Assembly (NCBI GenBank): GCA_023382135.1
Contig: JAMCQK010000125.1
Coordinates: 1-7,429, forward strand
Direction: 5' to 3'
DNA: 7,429 nucleotides
DNA from: Deinococcus sp.
GTDB lineage: Bacteria; Deinococcota; Deinococci; Deinococcales; Thermaceae
Below, piece after piece: positions 6,297-7,429 of this stretch. The position numbers were made by a program, and so were the translations under genes. Every line of letters starts with the position of its first letter. The first letter of the stretch is position 1. Under the pieces are notes generated by a model that saw only the letters and a program-made list of their open reading frames with translations, was not told the DNA's origin and searched no databases.

Positions 6297-7099
6297 TTCC
6301 TTTCCTCAAAACCCTCACCACCGGCAACCTCACCAAAAAGCTCCCGGAGCTGATGAAGCTCCCCCCCTGGGCGCCAGGCTGGCCGGTGCTGAAACCAAAA
6401 GCCCTCAACCCCAGACTCAGGCGAGATCTTCAGAACCTTTGCCCAAGCAGCGCATTCAAAGAAACCACCGATGAATTTCAGCTGGACCTGGCAAACTGCG
6501 TGCTCTGTGGCCGCTGCTTCAAGGCGTTTCCGGATGCCGTGAGAGAGCTGCGCACTCAGGAAGTGGCGGTAACAAGGCGTCAAGACCTGGTGCAGCGCGT
6601 CATCTTGGAGACGCAGATGTTCGCGGAGCTTGAGCCGCCCACAACCACCCGCAAGCAACTTCATCTGCCCACGCTGGCTTTCCGCCAGGTCTCGGCTGGC
6701 AATACCGGGCTGGACGATTCCGAGATTTCCCTCGCCGGAAACCCCTTCAACGACATGAGCCGTTTTGGTTTTAGCCTGGTGGCCTCGCCGCGCCATGCGG
6801 ACGCTCTGTTGGTGACCGGCCCGGTAAGCCTGAATATGAAGGCCGCCCTCGAGCGCACCTACCAGGCCATGCCCGAACCCAAAGGCGTAATTGCCGTGGG
6901 CAACGAGGCGATTTCGGGTGAGATGTTTGCAGAAAGCGAGCAGGTTGTAGGCGGTGTGGACAAGGTACTGCCGGTGGACGTGTACGTGCCGGGCTCGCCC
7001 GCCAAGCCAGGGTCAATTTTGCACGGGTTGTTGCTTCTGACGGGTAGGTCGAAACAGGTGCTATCTGCGGGCCGTGTCACCAACACCACAAGCCGCTAG
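6293..7099 (+). CDS. hyfI: Fused HyfH-HyfI-like protein: one-cluster ferredoxin plus cysteine-free small subunit
   Basis: This 268-residue protein joins a HycF/HyfH-like ferredoxin domain (about 1-105) to a HycG/HyfI/NuoB-like small-subunit domain (about 120-255). The whole protein has only four cysteines: Cys50 (LCPSSAF) and Cys69, Cys72, Cys75 (CVLCGRC). In two-cluster ferredoxins these four ligate one cluster, so one [4Fe-4S] can form. The three cysteines of motif I and the last of motif II (Phe79) are gone, so the other cluster cannot. In the NuoB-like domain, SCNGCD is replaced by GNTGLDDSE (136-144), GACGNSGG by GNEAISGE (203-210), and PGCP by PGSP (Ser235), so the proximal/N2 cluster has no ligands. 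The fold is otherwise well kept (SPRHADALLVTGPVS, VDVYVPG). ATG 6293 has GAGG 6 nt upstream; the frame extends upstream to 6065 only through the large-subunit gene and repeat-like DNA. No signal peptide is seen. The family is firm; the function without redox centres is open. Confidence 0.87.
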   Translation: MIPFLKTLTTGNLTKKLPELMKLPPWAPGWPVLKPKALNPRLRRDLQNLCPSSAFKETTDEFQLDLANCVLCGRCFKAFPDAVRELRTQEVAVTRRQDLVQRVILETQMFAELEPPTTTRKQLHLPTLAFRQVSAGNTGLDDSEISLAGNPFNDMSRFGFSLVASPRHADALLVTGPVSLNMKAALERTYQAMPEPKGVIAVGNEAISGEMFAESEQVVGGVDKVLPVDVYVPGSPAKPGSILHGLLLLTGRSKQVLSAGRVTNTTSR

Positions 7100-7116
7100 G
7101 ACCGTATCCTGCTGTC

Positions 7117-7429
7117 GTGGGCAGCCTCCAGGTGCGGCTGGTAGCGCTCTTGCTGGTCTTGTGTGGCTCTTGGGTTCTCGCAAAGAGCTACCGTTTTCTA
7201 AGCATCGAGCAGGACATTTACCTCGAGCCAAGTGGCCAAGTCCGCGTAGTGGACGTAAGCACCTACCAGTTCGAAGAAACCTTCAGCTATGCCTTTATGG
7301 CTGTGGACCCCGCCCCAGGCGGAAGGGTGATTTTCGAAGGCGTGGAAGCCCTGGATGGCAAAGCCCCACCAATCCAAAAATTGAAGGCAACACCATCAGG
7401 TGGGACTCCCCCGCCAGCAACGAGAGGCA
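7117..7429 (+). CDS. DUF2207-like secreted/membrane protein, partial and apparently frameshifted
   Basis: From GTG 7117 an open frame runs to the window end. Residues 6-22 (VRLVALLLVLCGSWVLA) form a Sec-type signal peptide, probably cut before KS. The following region (SIEQDIYLEPSGQVRVVD, then TFSYAFMAVD and VIFEGVEALDGK) resembles the extracellular start of DUF2207 membrane proteins, whose function is unknown. After GKAPPIQK the frame gives low-complexity LKATPSGGTPPPATRG. The next frame reads IEGNTIRWDSPASNER, which suits the family much better. One extra A in the A5 run at 7376-7380 would join the two. GTG 7132 is an alternative start (MRLVALLLVL...); neither has a strong Shine-Dalgarno. 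The gene begins 17 nt after the hyfI-like stop with no terminator between, so it may be co-transcribed without a functional link. Confidence 0.6.
   Translation, partial: MGSLQVRLVALLLVLCGSWVLAKSYRFLSIEQDIYLEPSGQVRVVDVSTYQFEETFSYAFMAVDPAPGGRVIFEGVEALDGKAPPIQKLKATPSGGTPPPATRG

Noticed and set aside
4810..7099. A functional [NiFe] hydrogenase
   Set aside because: Both Ni-binding cysteine pairs, the proximal cluster ligands and the C-terminal propeptide are absent.
1..7429. CRISPR array, tRNA, rRNA or insertion sequence
   Set aside because: No regularly spaced repeats, cloverleaf-like segments, rRNA motifs or transposase-like frames were seen.

Overview
The window carries one compact plus-strand operon for a six-subunit membrane complex of the complex I / group 4 [NiFe]-hydrogenase superfamily (Hyf/Hyc-like). 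Its redox centres have largely been removed. The arrangement fits the 'energy-converting hydrogenase-related' (Ehr) type, and also resembles the hydrogenase-like Rv0082-Rv0087 locus of Mycobacterium tuberculosis. The DNA is G+C-rich, favours CTG, CTT, GCG and GAG codons, uses GTG starts, and repeats the palindrome CCTCGAGG. This style suggests a Thermales bacterium, most likely Meiothermus or a relative. That is inference from style, not a database match.

Layout. Positions 1-69 hold the 5' end of a divergent, unidentified minus-strand gene. Positions 70-189 hold a probable promoter, a dyad around it, and a hairpin over the first ribosome binding site. The operon then runs hyfB-like (190-1899), hyfC-like (1896-2756), hyfE-like (2771-3376), hyfF-like (3378-4739), a hyfG/hycE-like large subunit (4810-6138) and a fused HyfH-HyfI-like ferredoxin/small subunit (6293-7099). 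The two larger gaps (4740-4809 and 6139-6292) are each spanned exactly by a short reading frame that overlaps both neighbours by 4 nt. From 7117 a secreted or membrane DUF2207-like gene begins, and it appears to be frameshifted near the window edge.

How the parts work together. Two antiporter-like subunits (HyfB, HyfF), a NuoH-like linker (HyfC) and HyfE form a membrane arm whose charged channel residues all look intact. The peripheral arm is different. The large subunit lacks all four Ni-binding cysteines and ends at the point where a real hydrogenase would be proteolytically matured. The small-subunit domain lacks all four ligands of the proximal [4Fe-4S] cluster. The fused ferredoxin domain keeps exactly four cysteines, which together make one complete cluster. 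The complex therefore seems to have a preserved ion-translocating part with no continuous electron path to it. Its substrate and driving force cannot be read from the sequence. No hydrogenase maturation gene is present in the window, which agrees with the loss of the Ni site.
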